Part shown: piece by piece, positions 9,351 through 18,586 of the stretch
Layout of the letters: each line of letters starts with the position of its first letter
How positions within the stretch are numbered: the first letter of the stretch is position 1
Origin: Niallia taxi
Lineage (GTDB): Bacteria; Bacillota; Bacilli; Bacillales; Cytobacillaceae
NCBI RefSeq assembly: GCF_004005475.1
Contig: NZ_RZTZ01000015.1
Span: 1 to 64,000, forward strand
Length of the DNA stretch: 64,000 nt
Direction of reading: 5' to 3'
Notes under the pieces: generated by a model
What the model saw: only the letters and a program-made list of their open reading frames with translations
Told to the model about the DNA's origin: nothing
The model's database searches: none
Position numbers and translations under genes: made by a program

Positions 9351-9587
9351 TTACATGAACGGAGGGATGCCTTTAGTAAATTCAGAGATAATTGTAGTGA
9401 TGGACTGAATGTCCTGATCATCTATGTTAAATGCCGTTTTTACCTTGTTTTCAAGCTCTTTGCTGACATTTCTTTTGCCAACTTCTACAAGGGCAATCAA
9501 AGCAAAGCTACAATTGACAACCTTGGCAAAGTCTCTTTGTGTCATTTCGTAGTTCTTTCTAATAAATTTAATAATTTCTTTGTTCAT
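9351..9587 (-). CDS. Small XRE-type helix-turn-helix protein (78 aa)
   Basis: The first in-frame Met behind a ribosome site (GAGGTGAAC) is at 9587, giving 78 residues. Residues about 4-55 fit an HTH_3/Xre DNA-binding fold: IIKFIRKNYEMTQRDFAKVVNCSFALIALVEVG places the two helices with the usual TQxxFA and IxxxExG spacing. The rest is a short acidic tail. Such proteins act as autonomous repressors in mobile elements or as small regulators. It has no phage or toxin partner here, so its target is unknown. A longer plus-strand frame over the same bases lacks a ribosome site and is rejected. Confidence 0.7.
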   Translation of the reverse strand: MNKEIIKFIRKNYEMTQRDFAKVVNCSFALIALVEVGKRNVSKELENKVKTAFNIDDQDIQSITTIISEFTKGIPPFM

Positions 9588-9803
9588 AATGTTCACCTCG
9601 GTTTTACAAGCAAATACGATGAACCAGGTGTTCGCCGCCTGATTCAAAAGCAAAATTGGATTTTTAACTATTGTCATCTATCTTATATCGGATAGATTGC
9701 TACATTCATAATAAAAAAACTAAAGAAATTATTCAAGGAGTATTTAGAAACTGTAAATAAAATAACTTAAAATGGTCTTTTTTGAAAGAGAAAATAATAA
9801 AAT

Positions 9804-9833
9804 TTGTGTAAATTTATTCTAATGTTGTATAAT
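9804..9833 (+). promoter_or_regulatory. Putative SigA promoter for the PlsY-like gene
   Basis: TTGTGT (9804-9809), an 18-base spacer, then TATAAT (9828-9833), about 35-50 bases before the start of the acyltransferase gene. Confidence 0.45.
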
Positions 9834-9868
9834 TCACTTGGATAAAAATAACATTTTATATAAAAAAC

Positions 9869-10450
9869 ATGGATGGTGGTATGTTGCTAGTTTTATATTT
9901 AATCTGCGCTTATTTAGTTGGTAATCTCTTATTTGGTTTTATAGTAGGCAAAATGCAAGCTGGAGAGGACATTCGGGCAGAAGGAAGCAAAAATCCTGGA
10001 GCGAGGAATGCTGGAAGGCTTTATGGGAAAAAGGCTTTTGTGCTTACATTTCTAGGAGACGCCATGAAAGGAGCGGCAGTCATCATCATCGGTCGCCTGC
10101 TTGGCTTTTCAACAGCTGTCCAGCTTTGCGGCTTGCTGTTTGTTTGTATTGGTCACATAAAACCAGTCTTATTTCAATTGAAAGGAGGGAAAGGGATTTC
10201 CACATTAATTGGAGGATTGCTAGCTGTTAATTTTTGGTTTGTTCCTATTATTATTATCAGCTTCTTCCTATTTTATTTATTATATAAAGGCTTTACAGTA
10301 CCTGGGCTATTAAGTCTGCTTGTTTGTGCTGGCGCGTTATTCTTTATCGAGAAGGAGTTTATGCCAGGGATAATTGCCCTGCTTGTAGTGACTATAGTGA
10401 TATGGGCACATAAACTTCATTGGAGACAATTTCTGTTAATAAAAAACTAA
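9869..10450 (+). CDS. PlsY-family acyl-phosphate acyltransferase paralogue
   Basis: A 193-residue polytopic membrane protein with about five hydrophobic helices. Motif 1 of PlsY appears as SKNPGARN (usual SxNPGATN) and motif 2 as GHIKPVLFQLKGGKG, so both the phosphate-binding loop and the catalytic segment are present. PlsY transfers an acyl chain from acyl-phosphate to glycerol-3-phosphate at the membrane. The changes in motif 1 and the genomic setting, 45 bases before an acyltransferase-aminotransferase fusion, suggest a paralogue with a different acceptor; this is inference. The start is uncertain: ATG at 9869 has no ribosome site, and ATG 9881 has only GGTGG very close. Confidence 0.75.
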   Translation: MDGGMLLVLYLICAYLVGNLLFGFIVGKMQAGEDIRAEGSKNPGARNAGRLYGKKAFVLTFLGDAMKGAAVIIIGRLLGFSTAVQLCGLLFVCIGHIKPVLFQLKGGKGISTLIGGLLAVNFWFVPIIIISFFLFYLLYKGFTVPGLLSLLVCAGALFFIEKEFMPGIIALLVVTIVIWAHKLHWRQFLLIKN

Positions 10451-10494
10451 CATAACGTTCATGTTGACTAATTGCTTGGAGAGGGGTTCTTTAT

Positions 10495-12111
10495 ATGGCG
10501 AAAGCATCGTCCTATCTTTTTAAAATTGCTTCACATCCACAGGAATTCGAACAGATATTTAGGTTAAACCATGAAACATTTGCAGAGGAAATTCCACAGC
10601 ATGAGAAAAATGAGCAAGGGCTGTTAGTAGATGCTTACCATGAACATAATACATATATTATTGCTTTGAAGGAAAAAGAGGTAATCGGAATGATTTCCCT
10701 TGCGGATAATCGTCCATTCTCCTTAGATAAAAAGCTTGGGGATATTGGTGATTACCTCCCTAACCAAATGAACATCCATAGACTTTGTGAAATACGGCTG
10801 CTGTCTGTAAAGGGAAAATACCGGAAAACAAAGGTGTTTATCGGCTTACTGCGAATGCTGCATCATGTTTTTAAGGAGAAGGGGTATGAGGGAGCAGTCA
10901 TAAGCGGAATTTTGCGAGAAGAAAAGCTGTATCGACATATCGGTTTTATTCCTTTTGCACATCAGGTAGGAAGTGCGGGAGCGATTTATCAGCCGATGTA
11001 TATAACGAAGGATCATATCCTCTTGACAGAGAAGCTTCTCCCATCACCTGTATCGTTTTTGCCTGGGCCTGTACGTGTTTCAGAGGAAATTCTCCAGACT
11101 CTCGGACGCCAAGCCTTCTCACACCGTGATGCTGCCTTTATGGAGCTGATAAGGCGAGTTCAAGCATCGCTGACACAAATGACGCAAGCGAATTTTGTAC
11201 AAATTATGATTGGTACAGGAACACTTGCTAATGATGCTGTCGCCGCGCAGCTGGCATTATTAAAAGGAAAGGGACTTGTTTTAAGCAACGGAGAATTCGG
11301 TGAACGCTTAGTTAATCGAGCAAAAAGGTATCAATTACAATGCCGAATAGTAAGAAAGACTTGGGGTGAGCCTTTTACAGAAACAGAGCTTGCTGCTGAG
11401 CTAGATTCAGAAATTGATTGGATATGGTATGTACACTGTGAAACCTCAACAGGCACTGTCAACGAGATTGAAAGGATAACGAGGATGATTGGCGGCAAAC
11501 CGATAAAACAGGCTGTGGATTGTATAAGTACAATAGGAGCACTGCCTGTCGACCTTAAGAATGTATACTTAGCAACAGGGGTGAGCGGCAAAGGCACTGA
11601 ATCAATTTCAGGCTTAGCGTTCGTGTTTCATAATCATGAGATTCAACCAAATGAACATATTCCGCCGTATTTAGATTTAGGGTTATACTACCTGCATGAT
11701 AGTGTACCTTACACCCATTCATCCTCCTTGCTAAGTGCCCTTGAACAAGCGCTCACCAAGGATTTTACGAAAAAATACAGCGATGTTGCTAACATGTATG
11801 CATACACTTATAAAAGATTAACAGACTCACAGTTCGAATTATTACCAAAAGAACAGCAACATTCCTCTCCGATCATCTCCATTCTTCTTGATAAGCAGAT
11901 ATCAAGTGTTGAAATTGGGGAATGGATGAGAAGACAGGGCTATTATCTGCATTATCAAAGTAGTTATTTACAAGAACGAAATTGGATTCAAATTTCCATG
12001 TTAGGAAATGTATCGCTTGCTGAAATACTCGATATGCTCGATTTATTTGAGTCGATGTGTTTATATTTACGGAATTTACAGGATGAAATCACCGAGGCAT
12101 TGTTGGATTAA
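10495..12111 (+). CDS. Fusion of GNAT/FeeM-like acyltransferase and class V PLP aminotransferase
   Basis: A 538-residue two-domain protein. Residues about 1-170 resemble the GNAT superfamily branch that includes N-acyl amino acid synthases and LuxI-type enzymes (FRLNHETFAEE near the start, then CEIRLLSVKGKYRKTKVFIGLL). Residues about 185-530 form a class V, fold type I aminotransferase of the alanine-glyoxylate/serine type: FLPGPVRVSEE, HRDAAFMELIRR, GTGTLAND, VDCISTIGA, and Lys366 in VSGKGTES aligning with the PLP lysine. The ATG has GGAGAGG upstream. It is probably co-transcribed with the PlsY-like gene. I know no named enzyme with this fusion; a role in making an acylated amino compound or lipid is a hypothesis. 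Confidence 0.75.
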   Translation: MAKASSYLFKIASHPQEFEQIFRLNHETFAEEIPQHEKNEQGLLVDAYHEHNTYIIALKEKEVIGMISLADNRPFSLDKKLGDIGDYLPNQMNIHRLCEIRLLSVKGKYRKTKVFIGLLRMLHHVFKEKGYEGAVISGILREEKLYRHIGFIPFAHQVGSAGAIYQPMYITKDHILLTEKLLPSPVSFLPGPVRVSEEILQTLGRQAFSHRDAAFMELIRRVQASLTQMTQANFVQIMIGTGTLANDAVAAQLALLKGKGLVLSNGEFGERLVNRAKRYQLQCRIVRKTWGEPFTETELAAELDSEIDWIWYVHCETSTGTVNEIERITRMIGGKPIKQAVDCISTIGALPVDLKNVYLATGVSGKGTESISGLAFVFHNHEIQPNEHIPPYLDLGLYYLHDSVPYTHSSSLLSALEQALTKDFTKKYSDVANMYAYTYKRLTDSQFELLPKEQQHSSPIISILLDKQISSVEIGEWMRRQGYYLHYQSSYLQERNWIQISMLGNVSLAEILDMLDLFESMCLYLRNLQDEITEALLD

Positions 12112-12334
12112 AGATAAACCAACTTGAAGATTTGTATAATTTAGCTAATTTTGAATAAATTTATTATTCATATATGACAATGACTTTTTTTATTTAGGAA
12201 GATAATATTCTTTAATAACAAAAGATGTTATATTTATTAACATGAAAGGTTTTTTGATTATGATCATGAAACTGTCGGGAAATTAACCAGTCGTCAAACA
12301 GTTGTATGCTGCAATATTAAGGAGGTCTTGTTAG
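12112..12334 (+). promoter_or_regulatory. Control region of the puc operon
   Basis: The 223 bases before pucA are AT-rich. TATGCT at 12304-12309 could be a -10, with no good -35, which would suit an activator-dependent promoter. TTAACCA at 12283-12289 (minus strand TGGTTAA) matches the core of the PucR box known in B. subtilis, but the flanking half does not. No purine riboswitch fold was recognised. Confidence 0.3.
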
Positions 12335-13348
12335 ATGTCATCAGATGAGTATTCTGTCTTAGAAACTATTGTAGCAAGTGAGCCAGGTGGCTATTTAGCA
12401 ACAATTATTGATGTTACAGGTTCTGCCTATCGAAAGGAAGGAACAATGATGTACTTTTCTGAAAATAATCAGGAAAGGGGTTTATTAAGCGGCGGTTGTG
12501 TAGAGCAAGATATAGTAGCAAGAATGGAGATTTGGGAAACAGGAATATCTTCTGCTTCCGTCCATTATGATATGCGCTCAGAGGATGATTTATCATGGGG
12601 GCAAGGAGTTGGCTGTGACGGAAGCATTACGGTTTTGATGGAAGAACTCGATGATAAAGCTTTGAATACTATTAAAATCGTAAAGAAATGGTTGGATAAA
12701 GGCCTAACAGTTGAACATATAAAGGTGCTTAAAGAGGATTTAAGTTCTCAAGCCTCCTTATTTAAGAATGAAACAGGAGAACGGATTGGTAATTGGGAAA
12801 CTGTTAACCTTGCCGCGATTCCAGAAAAAAAGCTTATGCAAAAAAGTGATGGTGGTTATTATTTTCGGCAAACCTTTCGGGCACAGCCGCGCCTGATTAT
12901 TTATGGTGCTGGTCCTGATGCAAGACCAGTTGCTGATATTGCTAAAAAAGCAGGTTTTCATGTTATAGTAGCTGATTGGCGTCCGGCTTTATGTATGAAG
13001 GAGCATTTTCCTGATGCCGATATGCTTGTTATTGGCAATCCTGTAGAGCTATTGGAAGATATCAAGGCAGGGTGTACAGATTATATTGTAATCATGACAC
13101 ATCACTTTCAAAAGGATAAAGAGCTAGTAAACTATTTGCTCGAGAGGGAATATGCCTTCGCTGGTATTTTAGGATCTAAAAAGAGAGCGGACCGCTTGTT
13201 GGATCAAAAAACAAAACCAGTCTGGCTCCATGCTCCTGTTGGACTCCCTATAAATGCAGAAGGACCAGAACAAATTGCCATTAGTATCGCAGCACAGTTA
13301 ATCACTGTTAAAAACAGCATAGTTTGCACTTCAGGGCTAAAAGGATGA
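12335..13348 (+). CDS. pucA: XdhC/CoxI-family xanthine dehydrogenase maturation factor
   Basis: A 337-residue cytoplasmic protein. The N-terminal XdhC_CoxI domain carries LLSGGCVEQDI, and a Rossmann-like C-terminal domain starts at PRLIIYGAGPDARPVA and contains ILGSKKR. XdhC proteins bind molybdenum cofactor, add the terminal sulfido ligand with a cysteine desulfurase, and insert it into xanthine dehydrogenase. It is the first gene of a tight operon; its stop overlaps the next start (ATGA). The gene order is that of B. subtilis pucABCDE. AAGGAGG precedes the ATG. Confidence 0.9.
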   Translation: MSSDEYSVLETIVASEPGGYLATIIDVTGSAYRKEGTMMYFSENNQERGLLSGGCVEQDIVARMEIWETGISSASVHYDMRSEDDLSWGQGVGCDGSITVLMEELDDKALNTIKIVKKWLDKGLTVEHIKVLKEDLSSQASLFKNETGERIGNWETVNLAAIPEKKLMQKSDGGYYFRQTFRAQPRLIIYGAGPDARPVADIAKKAGFHVIVADWRPALCMKEHFPDADMLVIGNPVELLEDIKAGCTDYIVIMTHHFQKDKELVNYLLEREYAFAGILGSKKRADRLLDQKTKPVWLHAPVGLPINAEGPEQIAISIAAQLITVKNSIVCTSGLKG

Positions 13349-13968
13349 ATGTGATTTACTTGGCAGCAGGTCAAAGCAAACGAATGGGCTGCAAAAAAAT
13401 TACCATGCCAGTTAACGGAGAAGCCTTAGGTATGAAAGCACTGCGAACAATACTTACTATACCATCTGCTTATGTGTTTATTGTTGTGAATAAGCAAGAT
13501 GCATTGGAATGGATTTCCGCAGATATTAAAGAAAGGCTTTTAAAAGGCTGTGGTGAAATTGTTATAGCAGAGGAAGCAGATAAAGGTCAGTCATATTCAT
13601 TAATGGCAGGAATCAGGCAAGCAATGGAGCATAGAGCTTCCAGTGTAATGATTTGTTTGGCTGATCAGCCCTTTATAACAACAGATTTGCTGCGGCACAT
13701 TAGTTCTGCGCCAATAGAGGGAGAGCAAAAATACGTCGCTTGTGTCCATAATGGCGAAATAAAACCGCCAGTAGTTCTTTCATCGTCCTTATTTCAACAG
13801 GTCCTTTTATTGACTGGTGACATGGGCGCAAAAAAAATTTTACAGAAAAAAGACGTAAAAGGAACAGAACTTTCCATAACAGATGAAGAGTTATTTATTG
13901 ATATTGATACAATCGAGGAATACAAGCAATTTTGTGTGAAAAGGGAAGGAGGGACAAAAGATGAGTAG
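13345..13968 (+). CDS. pucB: MobA-like molybdenum cofactor cytidylyl/guanylyltransferase
   Basis: I start it at ATG 13345, inside the ATGA overlap with pucA, giving 207 residues that begin directly with the nucleotidyltransferase loop (VIYLAAGQSKRMG). ADQPFI is the metal/nucleotide site. The family (MocA/MobA/PucB) links CTP or GTP to molybdopterin to make the dinucleotide cofactor used by xanthine dehydrogenase-type enzymes. It lies between the XdhC gene and the three structural subunits, overlapping pucC by 8 bases. Confidence 0.88.
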   Translation: MNVIYLAAGQSKRMGCKKITMPVNGEALGMKALRTILTIPSAYVFIVVNKQDALEWISADIKERLLKGCGEIVIAEEADKGQSYSLMAGIRQAMEHRASSVMICLADQPFITTDLLRHISSAPIEGEQKYVACVHNGEIKPPVVLSSSLFQQVLLLTGDMGAKKILQKKDVKGTELSITDEELFIDIDTIEEYKQFCVKREGGTKDE

Positions 13969-14854
13969 CTCACAAAATGTAGAGCAGCCAATTGTTGATA
14001 TACCCGTTACTTTAGAAGAGGTATTTTCGTTACAAAGAGAAGAAAGTGTATTTGTTGCAGGTGGAACTCTTTTGCAATTAAATTGGGAATCAGGCCAGCA
14101 TAAACCTAATCATTTAATAAGCTCCCATAAGCTTGATAGATTAAAAGGAATAACAGAGGAAACGTTAAACGGTGAAAACTATTTGCGAATTGGCTCATCT
14201 ACCCTTCTGTCTGCGTGTATTTCTGATATAAATATTCAGAAAAGAGCGAAAATTATAACGGAAGCATGCGCAAAAATTGCTGCGCCTGCTGTGCGCAATA
14301 GAGGGACAATAGGAGGAAATGTCTGCAGCAGAGTCGGAGATTCCATCCCTGCACTGCTTGTATTGGATGCTAAGCTTGAGTTTTTTAATGGTACTTCCAC
14401 CTACATTATTACGATGACAGAATGGCTGCAGGAAAGCCAATTGGCAGGACCACCTCTTTTACTGAGTATTCTCATTCCGTGTAATAAGAGCGGGCAGAGC
14501 TGTTCGTTTTTTCAAAAGATAGGCAGAAGGGAAAGCTTTACGGCAGCCATCGTTTCTACTGCGGGCTTTATGAAGCTAAGAAATGAAATCATCACAGATA
14601 TCAAGCTTGCGATTGGAGGAGGAGCTCATCTCCCGCAAAGGCTGGCAGACGGTGAGGCTTACTTACTTAATAAAGATTGGAAAAAAACGAATTGGCAAGA
14701 GTTTCGAGCACTACTTGAAACGAGCTTCCAATCATATTCTGATCCCTTTATTACTGACAGCTACAGAAGAAAAGCAGCTGCCAACATGATCACCGCAAAG
14801 ATTCTTCAAATCCTAAAAAACGACAAGGGAGGTGAAGCTAAAAGATGCATTTAA
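13961..14854 (+). CDS. pucC: Xanthine dehydrogenase FAD-binding subunit
   Basis: A 297-residue medium subunit of the xanthine dehydrogenase/CO dehydrogenase type. The FAD-binding PCMH-type fold is seen in VFVAGGTLLQLNW and in the signature AAPAVRNRGTIGGNVCSR, followed by the C-terminal domain with QKIGRRESFTAAIV. It passes electrons from the iron-sulfur subunit to NAD through FAD. It overlaps pucB at its start and pucD at its end, so translation is probably coupled. AGGGAGGG lies upstream of the ATG. Confidence 0.92.
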   Translation: MSSSQNVEQPIVDIPVTLEEVFSLQREESVFVAGGTLLQLNWESGQHKPNHLISSHKLDRLKGITEETLNGENYLRIGSSTLLSACISDINIQKRAKIITEACAKIAAPAVRNRGTIGGNVCSRVGDSIPALLVLDAKLEFFNGTSTYIITMTEWLQESQLAGPPLLLSILIPCNKSGQSCSFFQKIGRRESFTAAIVSTAGFMKLRNEIITDIKLAIGGGAHLPQRLADGEAYLLNKDWKKTNWQEFRALLETSFQSYSDPFITDSYRRKAAANMITAKILQILKNDKGGEAKRCI

Positions 14855-17154
14855 CGAGAGAAAGCTCAGGTGAGAGATGGAAGGCGAGAAGGGATGGCAT
14901 CCAAAAGGTGACAGGAGAATTAAAGTATCTTACAGACATGTCATTTCCGAACATGCTGTTTGGAACAGTGTTGCGCAGTGAACATGCTTATGCAAGGATA
15001 ACCAGTATCGATACGACAGAGGCCAAAGAACTTCCTGGTGTAAAAGCCGTTTTAACAGCTGAAGATATTCCTGGCTTAAATGGCTTTGGAATTGTGATAC
15101 AGGATCAGCCGGTATTTTGTGATGATGTGGTCAGATATGTTGGTGATGCCATTGCGGCTGTTGCAGCAGATACGTTTGAAATAGCAGAAAAAGCGGCAGC
15201 TCTCATTAAAGTTGACTACTCCCCGCTTCAGCCGATTACAGACCCTGAAGACAGTTTGAAGGAGGAAACAGTTAAGCTGCATGATAATGGAAATCTACTT
15301 CATAAGGCGGTTTTTGAAAAAGGCGGAAATATGGAGGCAGCTTTTGCAGCTAGTTCTTATATTTTAGAAGAAGTTTACTATACTCCAAGACAAATGCATG
15401 CCTATATGGAGACAGAAGGCGGAGTCGCAGTCCCTGAAAAGAATGGGATTTGTGTTTATGCACCAACACAGCATGGATTTAAAGACCAGAGTCAGCTTGC
15501 GAGAATATTAAATATCCCCGAAAGCAGGATAAGGGTTGTATCAAGTCCAATTGGAGGTTCGTTTGGCGGTAAGGACGAATTAAACATCCAGCCATACATT
15601 TGTCTGCTTGCAATGGTGACAGGGCAGCCTGTGAAAATTCACCAGTCAAGAAGAACTTCTGTTAAGGCAGGCTTAAAACGACATCCAATGAAAATAACCA
15701 TGAAAACAGGTGTTGATAAGGAAGGGAAAATCCTTGCCCATAAGGTGCGGATTTTGGCGGATACAGGTGCTTATGCCACATTAGGACCAGCTGTTCTTGA
15801 TTTCTCTGTTGAGCACAGTGCGGGTCCTTACATGATGGAAAATATACAGGTAGAAGGCTATTCTGTCTACACGAATAATGGTGTTGCTGGAGAATTTCGG
15901 GGTTTTGGCGGCAATCAAGTCACTTTTGCTCTTGAAAGCCAAATAGAAAAAATCGCAGAAGCCGTAAATATGAGCAGTACGGAGCTTCGCAAAAGGAACT
16001 TGCGAAAAACAGGAGATCCTGGCCCAGTAGATCAGCCAATTGTCCCTACTGCAGGTGCCCGGCATGTTTTGGATGAAATTCTGAAATCACCTATTTTGCA
16101 GGAACGCTCTGGCTTAGTGGATGAAAGTCGGCCATTTGTTCTAAAGGGAAGGGGCTACAGTATCACGATGCATGGCGGTGGTCTTGGTTATGGGAGATCA
16201 GATCCCTCTGGTGCGAGGTTATCGTTAAATGAAGAAGGAAAGCTCGACATTTCTTTTGGGTTTGAGGAATGTGGTCAAGGCCTGCTGTCCACGATTGAAA
16301 TGATTATGACAGAAGCGTTCGGCTGTTCTCCTGATGATATTGACATAACGATTGGCGATACAGCAAAAGTTCCTCATTCCGGTTCCTCTACTGCCTCAAG
16401 AGCTACAAATATGGTCTGGACCGGCATAAAAAAGCTGAAAGGTGAATGGACGGAACAATTACTTTCCTTTGTTTCTGAAAAATCAAGTGTTGAGAAAGAA
16501 TGGTTGAAGACAGGTGTTGGCGGTGTGTGGAAGTATAGCGAAAAGGAGACTGAAACACTTGTAATGACATATAAACAGATTGCAGACACAATAGAAAAAC
16601 GCCCGCAGGTTACTGTTAGCTATCACTTTCCAACAACGTCAAAAAGCATAGATGGTGGCCATTATCTTTATACCTTTGCAGGAGCAGCTGCTGAAGTGGA
16701 GATCGACGCGTTGACTGGCAGAGTCTATGTGAGCAGGCTTGACCATACTATTGCTGCTGGTCCAGTTGTTAATCCAATGGGTTATTTAGGCCAAATTGAA
16801 GGTGGAGGCAGCATGGCACTTGGTTTTACAATCATGGAGGATGCTGTAATGGAAAACGGCAGGTATATGACAGAAAATTTTGATTCCTATTTAATTCCCA
16901 CTATTCTAGATATTCCAAAGCAAACAAATGTCACAGCAATTGAGCATTTAGAAGCTGGAGATGACTTTGGACCAAGAGGTGTCGGCGAAATAGGCACGGT
17001 TGCTGTCGCTCCTGCGATTGTAGCGGCGATTCATGATGCTACGGGTCATTGGGTTAATAAGCTCCCTATTAGCTCAGAGGAAATAATGGGATATGCCATG
17101 AGTAGAATAAATAAGGATGTCACACACGAATGGATGGGAGGAAACTCTTTATGA
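14845..17154 (+). CDS. pucD: Xanthine dehydrogenase molybdopterin-binding subunit
   Basis: A 769-residue large subunit. Typical segments are the N-terminal a/b hammerhead (GDAIAAVAADTFEIAEKAA), PIGGSFGGKDE at the cofactor, GVAGEFRGFGGNQV, GFEECGQG, GSSTASRATNM, and GPRGVGEIGT with the catalytic Glu near the C-terminus. It holds the molybdenum-dinucleotide cofactor and hydroxylates hypoxanthine and xanthine to urate. Length and motif order are normal, so it looks intact. The stop overlaps the pucE start (ATGA). Confidence 0.93.
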   Translation: MHLTRESSGERWKARRDGIQKVTGELKYLTDMSFPNMLFGTVLRSEHAYARITSIDTTEAKELPGVKAVLTAEDIPGLNGFGIVIQDQPVFCDDVVRYVGDAIAAVAADTFEIAEKAAALIKVDYSPLQPITDPEDSLKEETVKLHDNGNLLHKAVFEKGGNMEAAFAASSYILEEVYYTPRQMHAYMETEGGVAVPEKNGICVYAPTQHGFKDQSQLARILNIPESRIRVVSSPIGGSFGGKDELNIQPYICLLAMVTGQPVKIHQSRRTSVKAGLKRHPMKITMKTGVDKEGKILAHKVRILADTGAYATLGPAVLDFSVEHSAGPYMMENIQVEGYSVYTNNGVAGEFRGFGGNQVTFALESQIEKIAEAVNMSSTELRKRNLRKTGDPGPVDQPIVPTAGARHVLDEILKSPILQERSGLVDESRPFVLKGRGYSITMHGGGLGYGRSDPSGARLSLNEEGKLDISFGFEECGQGLLSTIEMIMTEAFGCSPDDIDITIGDTAKVPHSGSSTASRATNMVWTGIKKLKGEWTEQLLSFVSEKSSVEKEWLKTGVGGVWKYSEKETETLVMTYKQIADTIEKRPQVTVSYHFPTTSKSIDGGHYLYTFAGAAAEVEIDALTGRVYVSRLDHTIAAGPVVNPMGYLGQIEGGGSMALGFTIMEDAVMENGRYMTENFDSYLIPTILDIPKQTNVTAIEHLEAGDDFGPRGVGEIGTVAVAPAIVAAIHDATGHWVNKLPISSEEIMGYAMSRINKDVTHEWMGGNSL

Positions 17155-17633
17155 AGGAGCAGCTTAAAGCAGAGAAAAGGATCAAATTTCATGTGAATGG
17201 ACAGTTGGTCGATATTGCTGTTCCTGCAACATACCGGCTCGTGGACATTCTGAGACAGGAGTTAAGCTTGACTGGAACGAAGGTTTCCTGTGAAGTAGGC
17301 AGATGTGGTGCGTGCTCTGTCATATTGGATGGAAAGCTTGTTAATTCCTGCCTAGTCATGGCCTATCAGTTAGAGGATACAGACATTCAAACAATTGAAA
17401 GTGTCAGCACAGAAGCCTTGCATCCAATCCAAGAGGCCTTTTTACAAGGAGGTGCACTACAATGTGGGTACTGCACACCTGGGATGATTATGGCATTAAA
17501 AAGCCTGTTAGCTGAAGAACAGCAGCCAACAAGAGAAGAGGTGCTACAAGGCCTTTCGGGTAATTTATGCAGATGCACAGGCTATGAAGGTATTTTGCGG
17601 GCGGTTGACATCTTGCATAATACGCAAAAATAA
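17151..17633 (+). CDS. pucE: Xanthine dehydrogenase [2Fe-2S] subunit
   Basis: I use ATG 17151 (ATGA overlap with pucD, GGGAGG 11 bases upstream), giving 160 residues. The plant-type ferredoxin cluster ligands are in CEVGRCGACSVILDG plus the later Cys of VNSC, and the second helical [2Fe-2S] domain has CGYCTPGM and NLCRCTGYEG. All eight cysteines are present. It carries electrons from the molybdenum site to FAD. It completes the A-B-C-D-E order known from B. subtilis. Confidence 0.93.
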   Translation: MKEQLKAEKRIKFHVNGQLVDIAVPATYRLVDILRQELSLTGTKVSCEVGRCGACSVILDGKLVNSCLVMAYQLEDTDIQTIESVSTEALHPIQEAFLQGGALQCGYCTPGMIMALKSLLAEEQQPTREEVLQGLSGNLCRCTGYEGILRAVDILHNTQK

Positions 17634-17661
17634 CAGCTGACAGAAGGAAAGGCGGAAGCTT

Positions 17662-18174
17662 ATGTATACATTAGAAGAAATAAATAAAATGGATAAGGAA
17701 CAGTTTATAGCAAGAATCGGCTGGGTTTTCGAGCATACCCCATGGGTTGCGAGTAAAGCATGGGATTTATTTCCTGCCATACATTCACTTAATCAATTAC
17801 ATGAGGTGATGGTGCAGGTAGTAAAGGAAGCATCAAAGGACGAACAACTGAATTTAATTCGAGCACATCCTGATTTAGGCGGCAGAATCAAAATGACAGA
17901 TTCCTCTGTGAAGGAGCAGCAGGGAGCAGGTCTGGATCAGTTGTCAGAAGCGGAATTCGAAAGCTTTCTGCTGCTAAATAAGGAGTATCGACAAAAATTT
18001 GATTTTCCTTTTATTCTTGCTGTAAAAGGGCATACGAAAGACACTATTTATCAGGAAATGGAAAGACGGATGAAGCATTCAATAGATGAAGAGTTTGCTA
18101 CAGCCTTATCACAAATTTTCAAGATTTCTTTCATAAGGCTTGAGGGTATCGTGAAGGATGCACTTGAAGCATAA
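17662..18174 (+). CDS. uraD: 2-oxo-4-hydroxy-4-carboxy-5-ureidoimidazoline (OHCU) decarboxylase
   Basis: A 170-residue all-helical enzyme of the UraD family, which decarboxylates OHCU to S-allantoin. WVASKAWD, the catalytic-site segment AHPDLGGRI and FPFILAVKGHTKDTI are the characteristic stretches. In B. subtilis this activity is the N-terminal half of the fused PucL protein, whose C-terminal half is uricase. Here it is a free-standing gene and no uricase domain follows: the stop comes at the normal end of UraD. The gene lies 28 bases after pucE and just before pucM. Confidence 0.9.
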   Translation: MYTLEEINKMDKEQFIARIGWVFEHTPWVASKAWDLFPAIHSLNQLHEVMVQVVKEASKDEQLNLIRAHPDLGGRIKMTDSSVKEQQGAGLDQLSEAEFESFLLLNKEYRQKFDFPFILAVKGHTKDTIYQEMERRMKHSIDEEFATALSQIFKISFIRLEGIVKDALEA

Positions 18175-18193
18175 AGCGGTGAGGAGGCAGGAG

Positions 18194-18535
18194 ATGAAGA
18201 CAGGAATAACAACACATGTATTAGACTTGGTTCAGGGATTACCGGGAAGTAATATACTTGTAGAATTGTGGCAGTACAAAGATTTGGAGCGATTGCTTCT
18301 ATCGAGTGCCAATACAAATGCAGATGGCAGGGTGGAACAACCACTTTTGGACGAATTGATTCCTGGAGAATTTGAATTAGTATTTCATCTAAAAGACTAT
18401 TGGCAGTGCACGAAAACAGCTAATGTTTTATTTGAAACTGTACCAATTCGGTTTATTGTGAAGGAGGGAGAGACCCATTATCATATACCACTACTTTTGT
18501 CAGCATGGGGTTATCAGACATATCGAGGAAGCTGA
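18194..18535 (+). CDS. pucM: 5-hydroxyisourate hydrolase (transthyretin-like)
   Basis: The start is ATG 18194 (GAGGAGG upstream), 113 residues. The family hallmarks are present: ITTHVLDLVQGLPG at the N-terminus with the active-site His, YHIPLLLS in the middle, and the C-terminal tetrapeptide YRGS. The enzyme hydrolyses 5-hydroxyisourate to OHCU, the substrate of the gene just upstream. It acts in the cytoplasm as a tetramer. Spacing to uraD is 19 bases. Confidence 0.94.
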   Translation: MKTGITTHVLDLVQGLPGSNILVELWQYKDLERLLLSSANTNADGRVEQPLLDELIPGEFELVFHLKDYWQCTKTANVLFETVPIRFIVKEGETHYHIPLLLSAWGYQTYRGS

Positions 18536-18586
18536 AAAATCCACAACAATAAAAGTACAGCATTTTTTAAAGAGAGGATGAAGCTC

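Noticed and set aside
9327-9695. 122-codon plus-strand frame over the small HTH gene
   Set aside because: No ribosome site, low-quality composition, and the minus strand holds an ORF with a clear ribosome site and an HTH pattern.
12283-12289. Full PucR operator before pucA
   Set aside because: Only the TGGTTAA half matches; the remaining positions of the consensus do not, so it is noted only as weak.
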